Source: Rhizobium mongolense USDA 1844 (GTDB lineage Bacteria > Pseudomonadota > Alphaproteobacteria > Rhizobiales > Rhizobiaceae). Taken from it: a stretch of 64,000 nucleotides of DNA. How positions within the stretch are numbered: the first letter of the stretch is position 1; each line of letters starts with the position of its first letter. Shown one piece after another: positions 24,500-32,453 of this stretch. The notes under the pieces were generated by a model. The model worked only from the letters and a program-made list of their open reading frames with translations. It did not search any database and was not told where the DNA came from. The translations under genes and the position numbers were made by a program. The DNA is taken from the NCBI RefSeq assembly GCF_000419765.1, contig NZ_ATTQ01000001.1, positions 62,115 through 126,114 of the forward strand, given 5' to 3'.

Positions 24500-25807
24500 T
24501 CAGACGTCGAGGGTCGTTTCATGCTCCCAGGCGGTAAACTGCGAGCAATAGGTGTTCCACTCGCCCTGCTTTAGCTTCAGATAGGCCGCCGAGAACTCCG
24601 TGCCGAGGGCGGCTTGCAGTTCGGTGTCTTTCTCGTACGCACGAAGCGCATCCAACAGATTGAGCGGCAGTTTAGGGGCATCGGTCACAGTATGTCCGTC
24701 GCGGTACATGTCGATGTCGTGATGCGGCCCCGGATCGGCGTTGCTGCGAAGTCCAGAAAGTCCCGCCGCGATGATGATGGCCTGCAGCAGATAGGGATTG
24801 ACCGCACCGTCGGGCAGCCGCAACTCGAAGCGGCCAGGGCCCGGCACGCGCACCATATGGGTGCGGTTGTTGCCGGTCCAAGTCACCGTGTTCGGCGCCC
24901 AGGTCGCACCGGAGATCGTCCGCGGCGCGTTGATGCGCTTATAGGAATTGACTGTCGGATTGGTCACCGCGGCCAGCGCCGAGGCATGTTTCATGATGCC
25001 TCCGAGGAAGGTCTTGCCCTTGGCGGAAAGACCAAACGGCATCGCTTTGTCGGCAAACGCATTGTTTCTACCCTCGAGGTCCCAGACCGAGATATGGGCA
25101 TGGCATCCGTTGCCAGTCAGGCCCTTGAAGGGCTTCGGCATGAAGGTGGCGCGAAGACCGTGTTTCTCGGCAACCGACTTCACCATGAATTTGAAGAAGG
25201 AATGCTTGTCTGCCGTCTGCAGCGCATCGTCATATTCCCAATTCATCTCGAACTGGCCGTTGGCATCCTCATGATCGTTCTGATAGGGCTTCCAGCCCAG
25301 TTTCAGCATGCAGTCGCAGATCTCGGCGATGACGTCGTAGCGGCGCATGACAGCCTGCTGATCATAGCAGGGCTTTTCGGCATTATCGAACTCGTCGGAA
25401 ATCTTCGAACCATCTGGCGAGATCAGGAAGAATTCCGGCTCGACACCGGTCTTGACGCGCAGGCCCGCCTTTTCAGCTTCACCAATCAGTCTCTTGAGGA
25501 GAACCCGGGGAGCCTGCTCGACCGGTTGATCTTCCATGACGCAGTCGGCTGCGACCCAGGCCACATCTTTTTTCCAGGGAAGCTGGATGACCGACGATGC
25601 GTCCGGAATGGCGAAAAGATCGGGATGGGCAGGCGTCAGATCGAGCCAGGTGGCAAAGCCCGCAAAACCCGCGCCGTCTTTTTGCATGTCTGCGATCGCT
25701 TCGGCCGGCACGAGCTTGGCGCGCTGGCCTCCAAACAGATCGGTAAAGCTGATCATGAAATATTTGATGCCGTTGTCCGCGGCATATGTCGACAGATCCA
25801 GTGTCAT
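24500..25807 (-). CDS. gmaS (glnT): Gamma-glutamylmethylamide synthetase / type III glutamine synthetase
   Basis: The 435-residue protein is a GlnT/GMAS-type member of the glutamine synthetase superfamily. It has VEPEFFLISPDG (metal-binding Glu), NGCHAHISVWD (the catalytic NGxHxH loop) and PGRFELRLPDGAVNPYLL. Rhizobia annotate it as glnT; in the setting of mgs and mgd genes the homologous enzyme ligates methylamine to glutamate with ATP, giving gamma-glutamylmethylamide. Sequence alone does not separate glutamine synthetase from GMAS; the neighbourhood favours GMAS. It follows mgsC in one operon. Confidence 0.88.
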   Translation of the reverse strand: MTLDLSTYAADNGIKYFMISFTDLFGGQRAKLVPAEAIADMQKDGAGFAGFATWLDLTPAHPDLFAIPDASSVIQLPWKKDVAWVAADCVMEDQPVEQAPRVLLKRLIGEAEKAGLRVKTGVEPEFFLISPDGSKISDEFDNAEKPCYDQQAVMRRYDVIAEICDCMLKLGWKPYQNDHEDANGQFEMNWEYDDALQTADKHSFFKFMVKSVAEKHGLRATFMPKPFKGLTGNGCHAHISVWDLEGRNNAFADKAMPFGLSAKGKTFLGGIMKHASALAAVTNPTVNSYKRINAPRTISGATWAPNTVTWTGNNRTHMVRVPGPGRFELRLPDGAVNPYLLQAIIIAAGLSGLRSNADPGPHHDIDMYRDGHTVTDAPKLPLNLLDALRAYEKDTELQAALGTEFSAAYLKLKQGEWNTYCSQFTAWEHETTLDV

Positions 25808-25888
25808 GTCATTCCCCTTTTTGTATTCAGACACTCAACGGAAACAAGCCGCATCCTCCCAAATGCGGCTCACTATTTCGATGCGGTT

Positions 25889-27217
25889 TCAGAAACCTCC
25901 CTTGCCCGGATACCAGCTCGTCCCAGCGAGCGGGATCTGCGCCATGGCAGCCGCTTCCATGGTCAGCGCGCAAAGATCTTCCGGCTCCAGGTTGTGCAGA
26001 TGGTTCTTGCCGCAGGCACGAGCGATGGTCTGGGCTTCGAGCGTCATGACCTTCAGATAGTTGGCGAGGCGGCGGCCGGCGGCGATCGGATCCAGGCGAG
26101 CCGCCAGTTCCGGATCCTGTGTCGTAATGCCAGCCGGATCCCTGCCTTCGTGCCAGTCATCATACGCGCCCGCTGTGGTACCGAGCTTTCGGTATTCGTC
26201 TTCCCATCTCGGGTCGTTATCGCCCAGTGCAACCAGCGCCGCCGTACCGATGGCAACGGCATCGGCACCGAGCGCCAGAGCCTTTGCGACGTCCGCACCG
26301 GAGCGGATACCGCCCGATACAATCAGTTGCACCTTGCGATGCATTCCGAGATCCTGCAGGGCCTGAACTGCGGGGCGGATACAGGCGAGGATCGGCATGC
26401 CGACATGTTCGATGAAAACGTCCTGCGTGGCCGCAGTGCCACCCTGCATGCCGTCGAGGACAACGACATCCGCGCCAGCCTTCACCGCCAAAGCGGTATC
26501 GTAATAGGGACGCGCGCCCCCGACCTTCACGTAGATGGGCTTTTCCCAATCGGTGATCTCGCGCAGTTCCATGATCTTGATCTCAAGGTCGTCCGGGCCG
26601 GTCCAGTCCGGGTGGCGGCACGCCGAACGCTGGTCTATGCCCTTGGGAAGGTTGCGCATGTTGGCGACGCGATCGGAGATCTTCTGGCCAAGCAGCATGC
26701 CGCCGCCGCCGGGCTTTGCGCCTTGGCCGACGACCACCTCGATGGCATCGGCACGTCGCAGATCCTTGGGATTCATGCCGTAACGCGACGGCAGATACTG
26801 GTAGACCAGTATCTGTGAATGGCCGCGCTCCTCATCGGTCATCCCGCCGTCTCCGGTGGTGGTGGAGGTCCCGGCAATCGTCGCACCGCGTCCGAGCGCT
26901 TCCTTGGCATTGCCGGACAGGGCGCCGAAGCTCATGCCGGCAATGGTGATCGGCGTCTTCAGGTGAATGGGCTTCTTGGCGAAGCGCGTGCCAAGGACGA
27001 CCGATGTGTCGCACTTCTCGCGGTAACCTTCGAGCGGATAGCGCGAGATCGACGCGCCGAGAAACAGCAGGTCATCGAAATGTGGAACCTTGCGTTTGGT
27101 GCCTGCGCCACGAATATCGTAGATGCCGGTCGCCGCAGCGCGGCGGATTTCCGCCAGCGTATAATCGTCGAAGGTCGCAGACTTGCGCGGCGGGGTATAG
27201 GGGTTGTGATAGCTCAT
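25889..27217 (-). CDS. mgsC (glxD): N-methylglutamate synthase, FMN glutamate-synthase-like subunit
   Basis: The 442-residue subunit is an FMN-dependent glutamate synthase-like barrel. It has KTPITIAGMSFGALSGNAKE, GTSTTTGDGGMTDEERG, GQGAKPGGGGMLLG (flavin/2-oxoglutarate site) and VVLDGMQGGTAATQDVF. A VSGGIRSGADVAKALALGAD phosphate-binding loop and a short Cys segment (IARACGKNHLHN) follow. With MgsA and MgsB it transfers the methylamine group of gamma-glutamylmethylamide to make N-methylglutamate. The start MSYHNPYTPPRKSATFD is typical for GlxD. It is 14 bases after mgsB. Confidence 0.88.
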   Translation of the reverse strand: MSYHNPYTPPRKSATFDDYTLAEIRRAAATGIYDIRGAGTKRKVPHFDDLLFLGASISRYPLEGYREKCDTSVVLGTRFAKKPIHLKTPITIAGMSFGALSGNAKEALGRGATIAGTSTTTGDGGMTDEERGHSQILVYQYLPSRYGMNPKDLRRADAIEVVVGQGAKPGGGGMLLGQKISDRVANMRNLPKGIDQRSACRHPDWTGPDDLEIKIMELREITDWEKPIYVKVGGARPYYDTALAVKAGADVVVLDGMQGGTAATQDVFIEHVGMPILACIRPAVQALQDLGMHRKVQLIVSGGIRSGADVAKALALGADAVAIGTAALVALGDNDPRWEDEYRKLGTTAGAYDDWHEGRDPAGITTQDPELAARLDPIAAGRRLANYLKVMTLEAQTIARACGKNHLHNLEPEDLCALTMEAAAMAQIPLAGTSWYPGKGGF

Positions 27218-27231
27218 GATGGTCCCTCGCC

Positions 27232-27918
27232 TTAATACGCGTCGGCGTTGTCGATATTGAAATTGTAAAGATTGCGGGCCGAGCCGTAACGCTTGAATTC
27301 CTCGGGCCTCACTCCGGTCACGCCCGCCTTTTCGAGGAGTTCGGCCAGCTTCGTCAGATGCTCGGGACGCAGCTCCTTTTCGATGCAGTCGGCACCCAGG
27401 CTCTTGACCGAGCCGCGCACGAAAAGCTTCGCCTCGTAAAGCGAATCGCCCAGCGCATCGCCGGCATCGCCGAGCACCACCAGATGACCGGATTGGCCCA
27501 TGAAGGCGGACATGTGGCCGATATTGCCATGAACGACAATGTCGATGCCTTTCATCGAGATGCCGCAGCGCGACGCTGCATTGCCCTTGATGACCAGCAG
27601 ACCGCCACGGCCCGTTGCACCCGCATACTGGGAAGCGTCGCCTTCGATCACGACTGTGCCCGACATCATGTTTTCCGCCACGCCCGGGCCTGCAGAACCA
27701 TGAACGGTAACGGCTCCGCCGTCGTTCATCCCGGCGCAGTAATAGCCGACGGACCCCTTCACATCGACCGCGACAGGCGTATCGATGCCAACGGCAACCG
27801 AATGGCTGCCGCGCGGATTGACGACCTCGAAGGAAAGATCGTTCGAGCCCTGCTGGATGCTGTGCAGGGCGCTGTTGAGTTCACGCAAAGGGGTGACGGC
27901 GAGATCAATGACAGGCAT
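27232..27918 (-). CDS. mgsB (glxC): N-methylglutamate synthase, GXGXG-domain subunit
   Basis: The 228-residue subunit is the separate GXGXG right-handed beta-helix that in ordinary glutamate synthase is the C-terminal domain of the large chain. Repeated turns are visible: GSVGYYCAGMNDGGAVTVHG, then SAGPGVAENMMSGTVVIEGD, ATGRGGLLVIKGNAASRCGI and HLVVLGDAGDALGDSLYEAK. It is a structural link between the amidotransferase and FMN subunits. It is 39 bases after mgsA. Confidence 0.88.
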   Translation of the reverse strand: MPVIDLAVTPLRELNSALHSIQQGSNDLSFEVVNPRGSHSVAVGIDTPVAVDVKGSVGYYCAGMNDGGAVTVHGSAGPGVAENMMSGTVVIEGDASQYAGATGRGGLLVIKGNAASRCGISMKGIDIVVHGNIGHMSAFMGQSGHLVVLGDAGDALGDSLYEAKLFVRGSVKSLGADCIEKELRPEHLTKLAELLEKAGVTGVRPEEFKRYGSARNLYNFNIDNADAY

Positions 27919-27957
27919 GTTTTCAATAACCCTTGGAGAATGCGCAGGAGGTGCCGC

Positions 27958-28863
27958 TCAGGCGGCTTTCTGGTGATCCCAGAAATAGACGGTTGCAGGC
28001 TCAGGCTCCCAGACGCGCGCCGTTTCGATGCCCGGCAGGTTGACGAGCGCCCGGTATTCGGAACCGAAAGCGACGTACTGGTCCGTTTCGGCCATGACAG
28101 CCGGCTTGCAGGCAATCGGATCGCGCACGACGCCGAAGCCGGATTTGGTGCCAACCACGAAGGTGAAGAAGCCGTCGAGGTCGTCGAGCGCACCAGTCAG
28201 CGCCTGCCCGAGATCCTTGCCCTTGGCCATTTCGGAGGTGAGGTAGGCCGCTGCAACTTCCGAGTCGTTCTGGGTTTCGAAGGTCATGCCCTCCCGCACC
28301 AGCTCGCGGCGCAGGTTGTTGTGGTTCGACAGCGAACCGTTGTGCACCAGGCATTGATCGGAACCGGTCGAAAACGGGTGTGCACCGAGCGTCGTGACAG
28401 CCGATTCCGTCGCCATGCGGGTATGGCCAATGCCGTGCGAGCCGCCCATGGAGCGGACGCTGAAACGGGCGACGACATCCTTCGGCAGGCCGGTTTCCTT
28501 ATATATCTCGACGCTGTCGCCGGAGCCCATGACACGCACATCGGGCCGAAGCGCGGTTAGAAGCGGCCGGATCGCCGGAAGTTTGTCCGCAGCGATCGCA
28601 ATGACGGCATGGGTGCTCTTGATGCTGACCTTCGCCGGTATTCCGGCTTCTGCCAAATCATTTTCGAGTCCGGCGAAATCCGCCTCCGGCTTGGCCGACT
28701 GGATCGTCACCTTCGCTTTTCCCTCGGCAGCCGATCCGTAGATTGCGATTCCGGCAGAGTCCGGACCACGATCCGTCATGGTGATCAACATTTCCGAGAG
28801 CAGCTGCCCCAGCTGGGGCTCGAGGCTCCGGTCTTTGAGAAACAGTCCAACAATGCCGCACAT
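27958..28863 (-). CDS. mgsA (glxB): N-methylglutamate synthase, class II glutamine amidotransferase subunit
   Basis: The 301-residue protein is an Ntn-type glutamine amidotransferase domain. The start at 28863 places the catalytic Cys at residue 2 (MCGIVGLFLKDRSLEP), as the family requires, and GGAGG lies upstream; the longer frame would bury it. Further motifs are DRGPDSAGIAIYG, HGIGHTRMATESAV and CLVHNGSLSNHNNLRRELV. It would act on the gamma-glutamyl amide, here gamma-glutamylmethylamide rather than glutamine. It is the first gene of the mgsABC-gmaS-purU unit. Confidence 0.88.
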   Translation of the reverse strand: MCGIVGLFLKDRSLEPQLGQLLSEMLITMTDRGPDSAGIAIYGSAAEGKAKVTIQSAKPEADFAGLENDLAEAGIPAKVSIKSTHAVIAIAADKLPAIRPLLTALRPDVRVMGSGDSVEIYKETGLPKDVVARFSVRSMGGSHGIGHTRMATESAVTTLGAHPFSTGSDQCLVHNGSLSNHNNLRRELVREGMTFETQNDSEVAAAYLTSEMAKGKDLGQALTGALDDLDGFFTFVVGTKSGFGVVRDPIACKPAVMAETDQYVAFGSEYRALVNLPGIETARVWEPEPATVYFWDHQKAA

Positions 28864-28928
28864 GACCTGGCAACCTCCGTTCGTGTCTGAACGAGTGCTA
28901 CCAGAGGGGTTGGCGATAATCAACTATG

Positions 28929-28945
28929 AAGAATAATTTTTTCTT
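28929..28945. promoter_or_regulatory. AT-rich inverted repeat in the mgsA promoter gap
   Basis: AAGAA-TAATTTT-TTCTT, with perfect 5-bp arms, lies in the 95-base gap between the XRE-cupin gene and mgsA, in a distinctly AT-rich patch. It is a candidate operator for the adjacent regulator and marks a likely promoter for mgsABC. Confidence 0.4.
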
Positions 28946-28958
28946 TTAAGGCAATACA

Positions 28959-29621
28959 CTAATCGCTGACGGCCTTCTGCTGCGGATAGGAAATGATCGA
29001 AAGATAGCGGCAGGGGAGCTTGACGAGTTCCTCCGGCCCATGTGGCGCATCCGCGTCGAAGAACAGGCTGTCGCCGGGTTGCATCCGGTAGAGGGCATCA
29101 GAATGGCGGTAGACCACCTCCCCTTCCAAAAGATAGAGAAACTCCATTCCGTCGTGCTGGAAGGTGGGAAAGACGTCGGATTCGGCAGTCAGGGTGATCA
29201 GATAAGGCTCGACCGTGACGCCGCTGGTATTATTGTCTATATGGCCGAGCAGGCTGTATTGATGTCCGGCGCGCGTGCCGCGGCGCTCGATATTCACCCC
29301 TTCACCCGCCTTGACGAAGGTTGCATTCCGTGGCTCCTCGAAGCGGCGAAAGAAGGCGGTCATCGGAACGCCGAGCGCCCTGGAGAGCGTTTGCAGTGTC
29401 GTCAGAGACGGCGAAATATTGCCGTTCTCGATCTTCGACAGCATACCGAGCGAGATGCCAGTCGCCGCAGACAGGTCGGTGACGGTGATGCCGAGCTTCT
29501 TGCGGAAATTGCGGACCTCGTGTCCGATCGCCATCTCGAGATTGTTGAGGCGCGGTTCGCGAACCGCGTGCGGATTCTGATCCAGCGCCACGGCATTTTC
29601 GATCTGTGTCTTGGAAGGCAT
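28959..29621 (-). CDS. XRE family regulator with cupin domain
   Basis: The 220-residue regulator has an N-terminal helix-turn-helix (VRNFRKKLGITVTDLSAATG, then ISLGMLSKIENGNISPSLTT) and a C-terminal cupin (FQHDGMEFLYLLEGEVVYRH; MQPGDSLFFDADAPHGPEEL). Proteins of this plan control amine, polyamine or amino-acid pathways by binding small molecules in the cupin. The start MPSKTQIENAV has GGAG upstream; a longer frame adds 18 residues. Its position immediately upstream of mgsA suggests that it controls the methylamine genes. Confidence 0.85.
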   Translation of the reverse strand: MPSKTQIENAVALDQNPHAVREPRLNNLEMAIGHEVRNFRKKLGITVTDLSAATGISLGMLSKIENGNISPSLTTLQTLSRALGVPMTAFFRRFEEPRNATFVKAGEGVNIERRGTRAGHQYSLLGHIDNNTSGVTVEPYLITLTAESDVFPTFQHDGMEFLYLLEGEVVYRHSDALYRMQPGDSLFFDADAPHGPEELVKLPCRYLSIISYPQQKAVSD

Positions 29622-29842
29622 GATGTCTCCGGAGAAAGCAAAATTTATCTTCTCAGGAAATCTTTCACGACTCAAAGGAAAAACCCACGCCCGTTCTCAA
29701 TGGGCATGCGAGAGGCCTGTGTTTGGATGCGTTCCAGAACAGGCCGGACTTCAGAGAAAAACGCGCTCGGGTGGGTGTCAGACAATTCGCAGCCGACAGC
29801 TTGGGACTGACCGCAATATGCGCGAACCAGTCTCCTGTTATC

Positions 29843-30802
29843 TTAGCGCCGCGCATCCGTCGGGTTTTCACCGAACGTCGCTTTGAAGGATCTGGAGAAA
29901 TGGCCGGGACTCGAAAAGCCGGTGGCAAAGGCGATCTCCGAAATCGACAGCGGGCTTTGCTCCAGCAGCCGGCGGCTGTGCCGTAGGCGCATCTGCCGGT
30001 AAGTGTCGAGGAAGGTCATGCCGCGATGCTTGAGAAAGAGGCGATCGAGATGGCGCGCGCTGATACCGGCCAGTCTCGCCATCTCGGCACGGCTGAGCGG
30101 ATTTTCGATCGCAGTCTCCATCTTCTCCAACACGGTTAGAAGCGCCGGGTGATTGGTCCCGAAGCGCTTGGCGGCCGATGCCCGCTGCGGATCGCTCGGC
30201 TCGGCAACGGCAGTATGCAGGTACCAATCGCTCACCCGGCGGGCAAAATCGGCGCCCATCCGCTCGGAAATCACGGCGTGCATCATGTCGAGCGGCGCCA
30301 CCCCTCCGCCACAGGTGACGCGTGCACCATCGATGACGAACCGCGCCTGGCGCGGGGAAAGATGCGGGAATGCCTCTTTCAGAACCGGGGCATGTTCCCA
30401 GTGGATCGTAAAGTCGCTGTTGTCGAGCAGGCCCGCCGATGCCAGCACGTAGGAGCCGCTCGATATGCCGCCGATCCGCAGGCCGTTTCGCGCGAACTTC
30501 CTCAGCGGCGCATGCAGGGAGGCAGTTGCGTACCAGTCTTGCGGATCGCCGCCGGCACAGACATAGATCGTATGACAGGTGCCCCCGGCCTCGGAAAGGC
30601 TGTTGCAATTGATCGTCAGGCCGGACGAACTGCAAACCGGAAGACCATCTGCCGATAACGGGATCGCTTCGTAAAGAGCACTCCCGGCAATCAGGTTTGC
30701 CGCCCGCAACGGCTCGGTCGCCGAGGCGTAGGACATCAGCGCGAAATTCGTCACGAGGACGAAGCCGATCCGCTGAAGGTTCTTCTGGTCGCCAGCGTTC
30801 AT
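29843..30802 (-). CDS. GlxA-type AraC family regulator (DJ-1/PfpI N-domain)
   Basis: The 319-residue protein has an N-terminal amidotransferase-like DJ-1/PfpI domain (NLQRIGFVLVTNFALMSYAS to about residue 190) and a C-terminal AraC DNA-binding domain (SRAEMARLAGISARHLDRLF; LSISEIAFATGFSSPGHFSR). This is the GlxA family, whose members sit beside glxBCD in rhizobia and also control choline-derived and amine catabolism in other proteobacteria. It is divergent from mgdA with a 97-base gap and most likely activates mgdABCD. Confidence 0.88.
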   Translation of the reverse strand: MNAGDQKNLQRIGFVLVTNFALMSYASATEPLRAANLIAGSALYEAIPLSADGLPVCSSSGLTINCNSLSEAGGTCHTIYVCAGGDPQDWYATASLHAPLRKFARNGLRIGGISSGSYVLASAGLLDNSDFTIHWEHAPVLKEAFPHLSPRQARFVIDGARVTCGGGVAPLDMMHAVISERMGADFARRVSDWYLHTAVAEPSDPQRASAAKRFGTNHPALLTVLEKMETAIENPLSRAEMARLAGISARHLDRLFLKHRGMTFLDTYRQMRLRHSRRLLEQSPLSISEIAFATGFSSPGHFSRSFKATFGENPTDARR

Positions 30803-30863
30803 GTCCTAAATTTACATCATAATGTCCCATGAATGCAACACCGGATCACTTTCCCATGGTATG

Positions 30864-30880
30864 AGACCGGCAACAGGTCT
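30864..30880. promoter_or_regulatory. Inverted repeat in the glxA-mgdA divergent promoter
   Basis: AGACC-GGCAACA-GGTCT has perfect 5-bp arms with a 7-base spacer and ends 19 bases before the mgdA start. It is a possible site for the GlxA-type or XRE-cupin regulator. Confidence 0.35.
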
Positions 30881-30899
30881 TTCTTGGAAAGCAGCATCG

Positions 30900-32150
30900 A
30901 TGCGCTACTCGGCACTGTCCATCTTCTTAAACGGGCTTTTTGGAAACAGGAACTGGGCGCCCGCCTGGCGGCAGCCCGAGCCCAAGCCGCATTACGACGT
31001 GATCATTGTCGGCGGTGGCGGACACGGCCTTGCGACGGCCTACTACCTCGCCAAGGAATTCGGCATCACCAATGTGGCGGTGCTGGAGAAGAACTATGTC
31101 GGTTCCGGCAATGTCGGCCGTAATACGACGATCATCCGCTCCAACTACCTGCTGGCGGGCAACAATCCGTTCTACGAGCTTTCCATGAAGCTGTGGGAGG
31201 GGCTCGAGCGCGATTTCAACTTCAACGCCATGGTGTCGCAGCGCGGCGTGCTCAATCTCTTCCACTCGGACGGGCAGCGCGACGCCTATACCCGCCGCGG
31301 CAACGCCATGCGGCTGCACGGCGTCGACGCCGAGCTTCTCGACCGCGCTTCGGTCGAGAAGATGCTGCCCTTTCTCGACTACGACAATGCCCGTTTCCCG
31401 ATCCAGGGCGGCCTGCTGCAGAAGCGCGGCGGCACCGTTCGCCATGACGCGGTCGCCTGGGGCTATGCGCGCGGAGCCGATCAGCGCGGCGTCGACATCA
31501 TCCAAGGCTGCGAGGTGACCGGCATCCGTTTAAGCAACGGGCAGGTCACCGGCGTCGAAACCAGTCGGGGCTTCATTAGCTGCGGCAAGCTGGCGCTCGC
31601 AGCAGCCGGCAATTCCTCGCAGGTCGCCCGAATGGCTGGCCTGAGACTGCCGCTCGAAAGCCATGTGCTCCAGGCCTTCGTCTCGGAAGGCCTGAAGCCT
31701 TTCATCGACGGAGTGGTCACCTTCGGCGCCGGGCACTTCTACGTTTCGCAATCCGACAAGGGCGGCCTCGTCTTCGGCGGCGACATAGACGGCTATAATT
31801 CCTATGCCCAGCGCGGCAATCTGGCGACGGTCGAACATGTGGCGGAAGCCGGAAAGGCGATGATCCCGGCGCTGTCGCGCGTCCGGGTGCTGCGCTCCTG
31901 GGGTGGCATCATGGACATGTCGATGGACGGTTCGCCGATCATCGACCGGACCCATATCGACAATCTCTACCTGAATGCCGGCTGGTGTTATGGCGGTTTC
32001 AAGGCCACTCCGGCGTCGGGCTTTTGCTTTGCCCATCTTCTCGCCCGCGGCGTCCCGCAGGAGACGGCGATGGCCTTCCGCCTCGACCGCTTTCAGCGCG
32101 GCTATCTCATCGACGAAAAGGGCCAAGGCGCCCAGCCCAACCTTCATTGA
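30900..32150 (+). CDS. mgdA (soxB): N-methylglutamate dehydrogenase subunit A (sarcosine oxidase beta-like)
   Basis: The 416-residue flavoprotein begins MRYSALSIFLNGLFGNRNWA, normal for heterotetrameric sarcosine oxidase beta chains, with the FAD-binding HYDVIIVGGGGHGLATAYYL and a C-terminal GWCYGGFKATPASGFCFAHL. It oxidises the N-methyl group of a secondary amine. In this neighbourhood the likely substrate is N-methylglutamate, with the methyl group passed to tetrahydrofolate. A frame running from 30822 adds 26 residues across the promoter and is not preferred. It is the first gene of mgdABCD. Confidence 0.88.
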   Translation: MRYSALSIFLNGLFGNRNWAPAWRQPEPKPHYDVIIVGGGGHGLATAYYLAKEFGITNVAVLEKNYVGSGNVGRNTTIIRSNYLLAGNNPFYELSMKLWEGLERDFNFNAMVSQRGVLNLFHSDGQRDAYTRRGNAMRLHGVDAELLDRASVEKMLPFLDYDNARFPIQGGLLQKRGGTVRHDAVAWGYARGADQRGVDIIQGCEVTGIRLSNGQVTGVETSRGFISCGKLALAAAGNSSQVARMAGLRLPLESHVLQAFVSEGLKPFIDGVVTFGAGHFYVSQSDKGGLVFGGDIDGYNSYAQRGNLATVEHVAEAGKAMIPALSRVRVLRSWGGIMDMSMDGSPIIDRTHIDNLYLNAGWCYGGFKATPASGFCFAHLLARGVPQETAMAFRLDRFQRGYLIDEKGQGAQPNLH

Positions 32151-32174
32151 TTTCGCGGATCAAGGACATTCGAA

Positions 32175-32453
32175 ATGGCAAGTCTCGTGCCCTGCCCGCA
32201 TTGCGGGTCAAGACCCAGAGAGGAATTCACCATCAAGGGCGCCGCCCTTGCGCGACCGAAGCCCGATGCCGGTCCTGACGATTGGTTCGACTACGTCTAT
32301 CTGCGCGACAATCCCCGCGGTGCCTACGAGGAATATTGGCATCACACGTCCGGCTGCCGGCGGTGGCTGGTCGTCGCCCGCGATACGGTGACCCATGAGA
32401 TCGCCGCATGCCGCGACGCTTCCTCTGGCGAGAAGGAAGGTACAGGCGCATGA
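32175..32453 (+). CDS. mgdB (soxD): N-methylglutamate dehydrogenase subunit B (sarcosine oxidase delta-like)
   Basis: The 92-residue subunit is the small zinc-binding delta chain: VPCPHCGSRPREEF provides the first Cys pair, and HHTSGCRRWLVVARDTVTHE the His/Cys of the second half. It is structural in the heterotetramer. It starts 24 bases after mgdA and overlaps mgdC by four bases (ATGA). Confidence 0.88.
   Translation: MASLVPCPHCGSRPREEFTIKGAALARPKPDAGPDDWFDYVYLRDNPRGAYEEYWHHTSGCRRWLVVARDTVTHEIAACRDASSGEKEGTGA

Noticed and set aside
24614..26818. 734-residue open frame on the plus strand
   Set aside because: It is antisense to gmaS and mgsC, which have full family motifs. Its sequence shows no domain and reflects high GC content.
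27358..28560. 400-residue plus-strand open frame
   Set aside because: It is antisense to mgsB and mgsA and has no recognisable motif.
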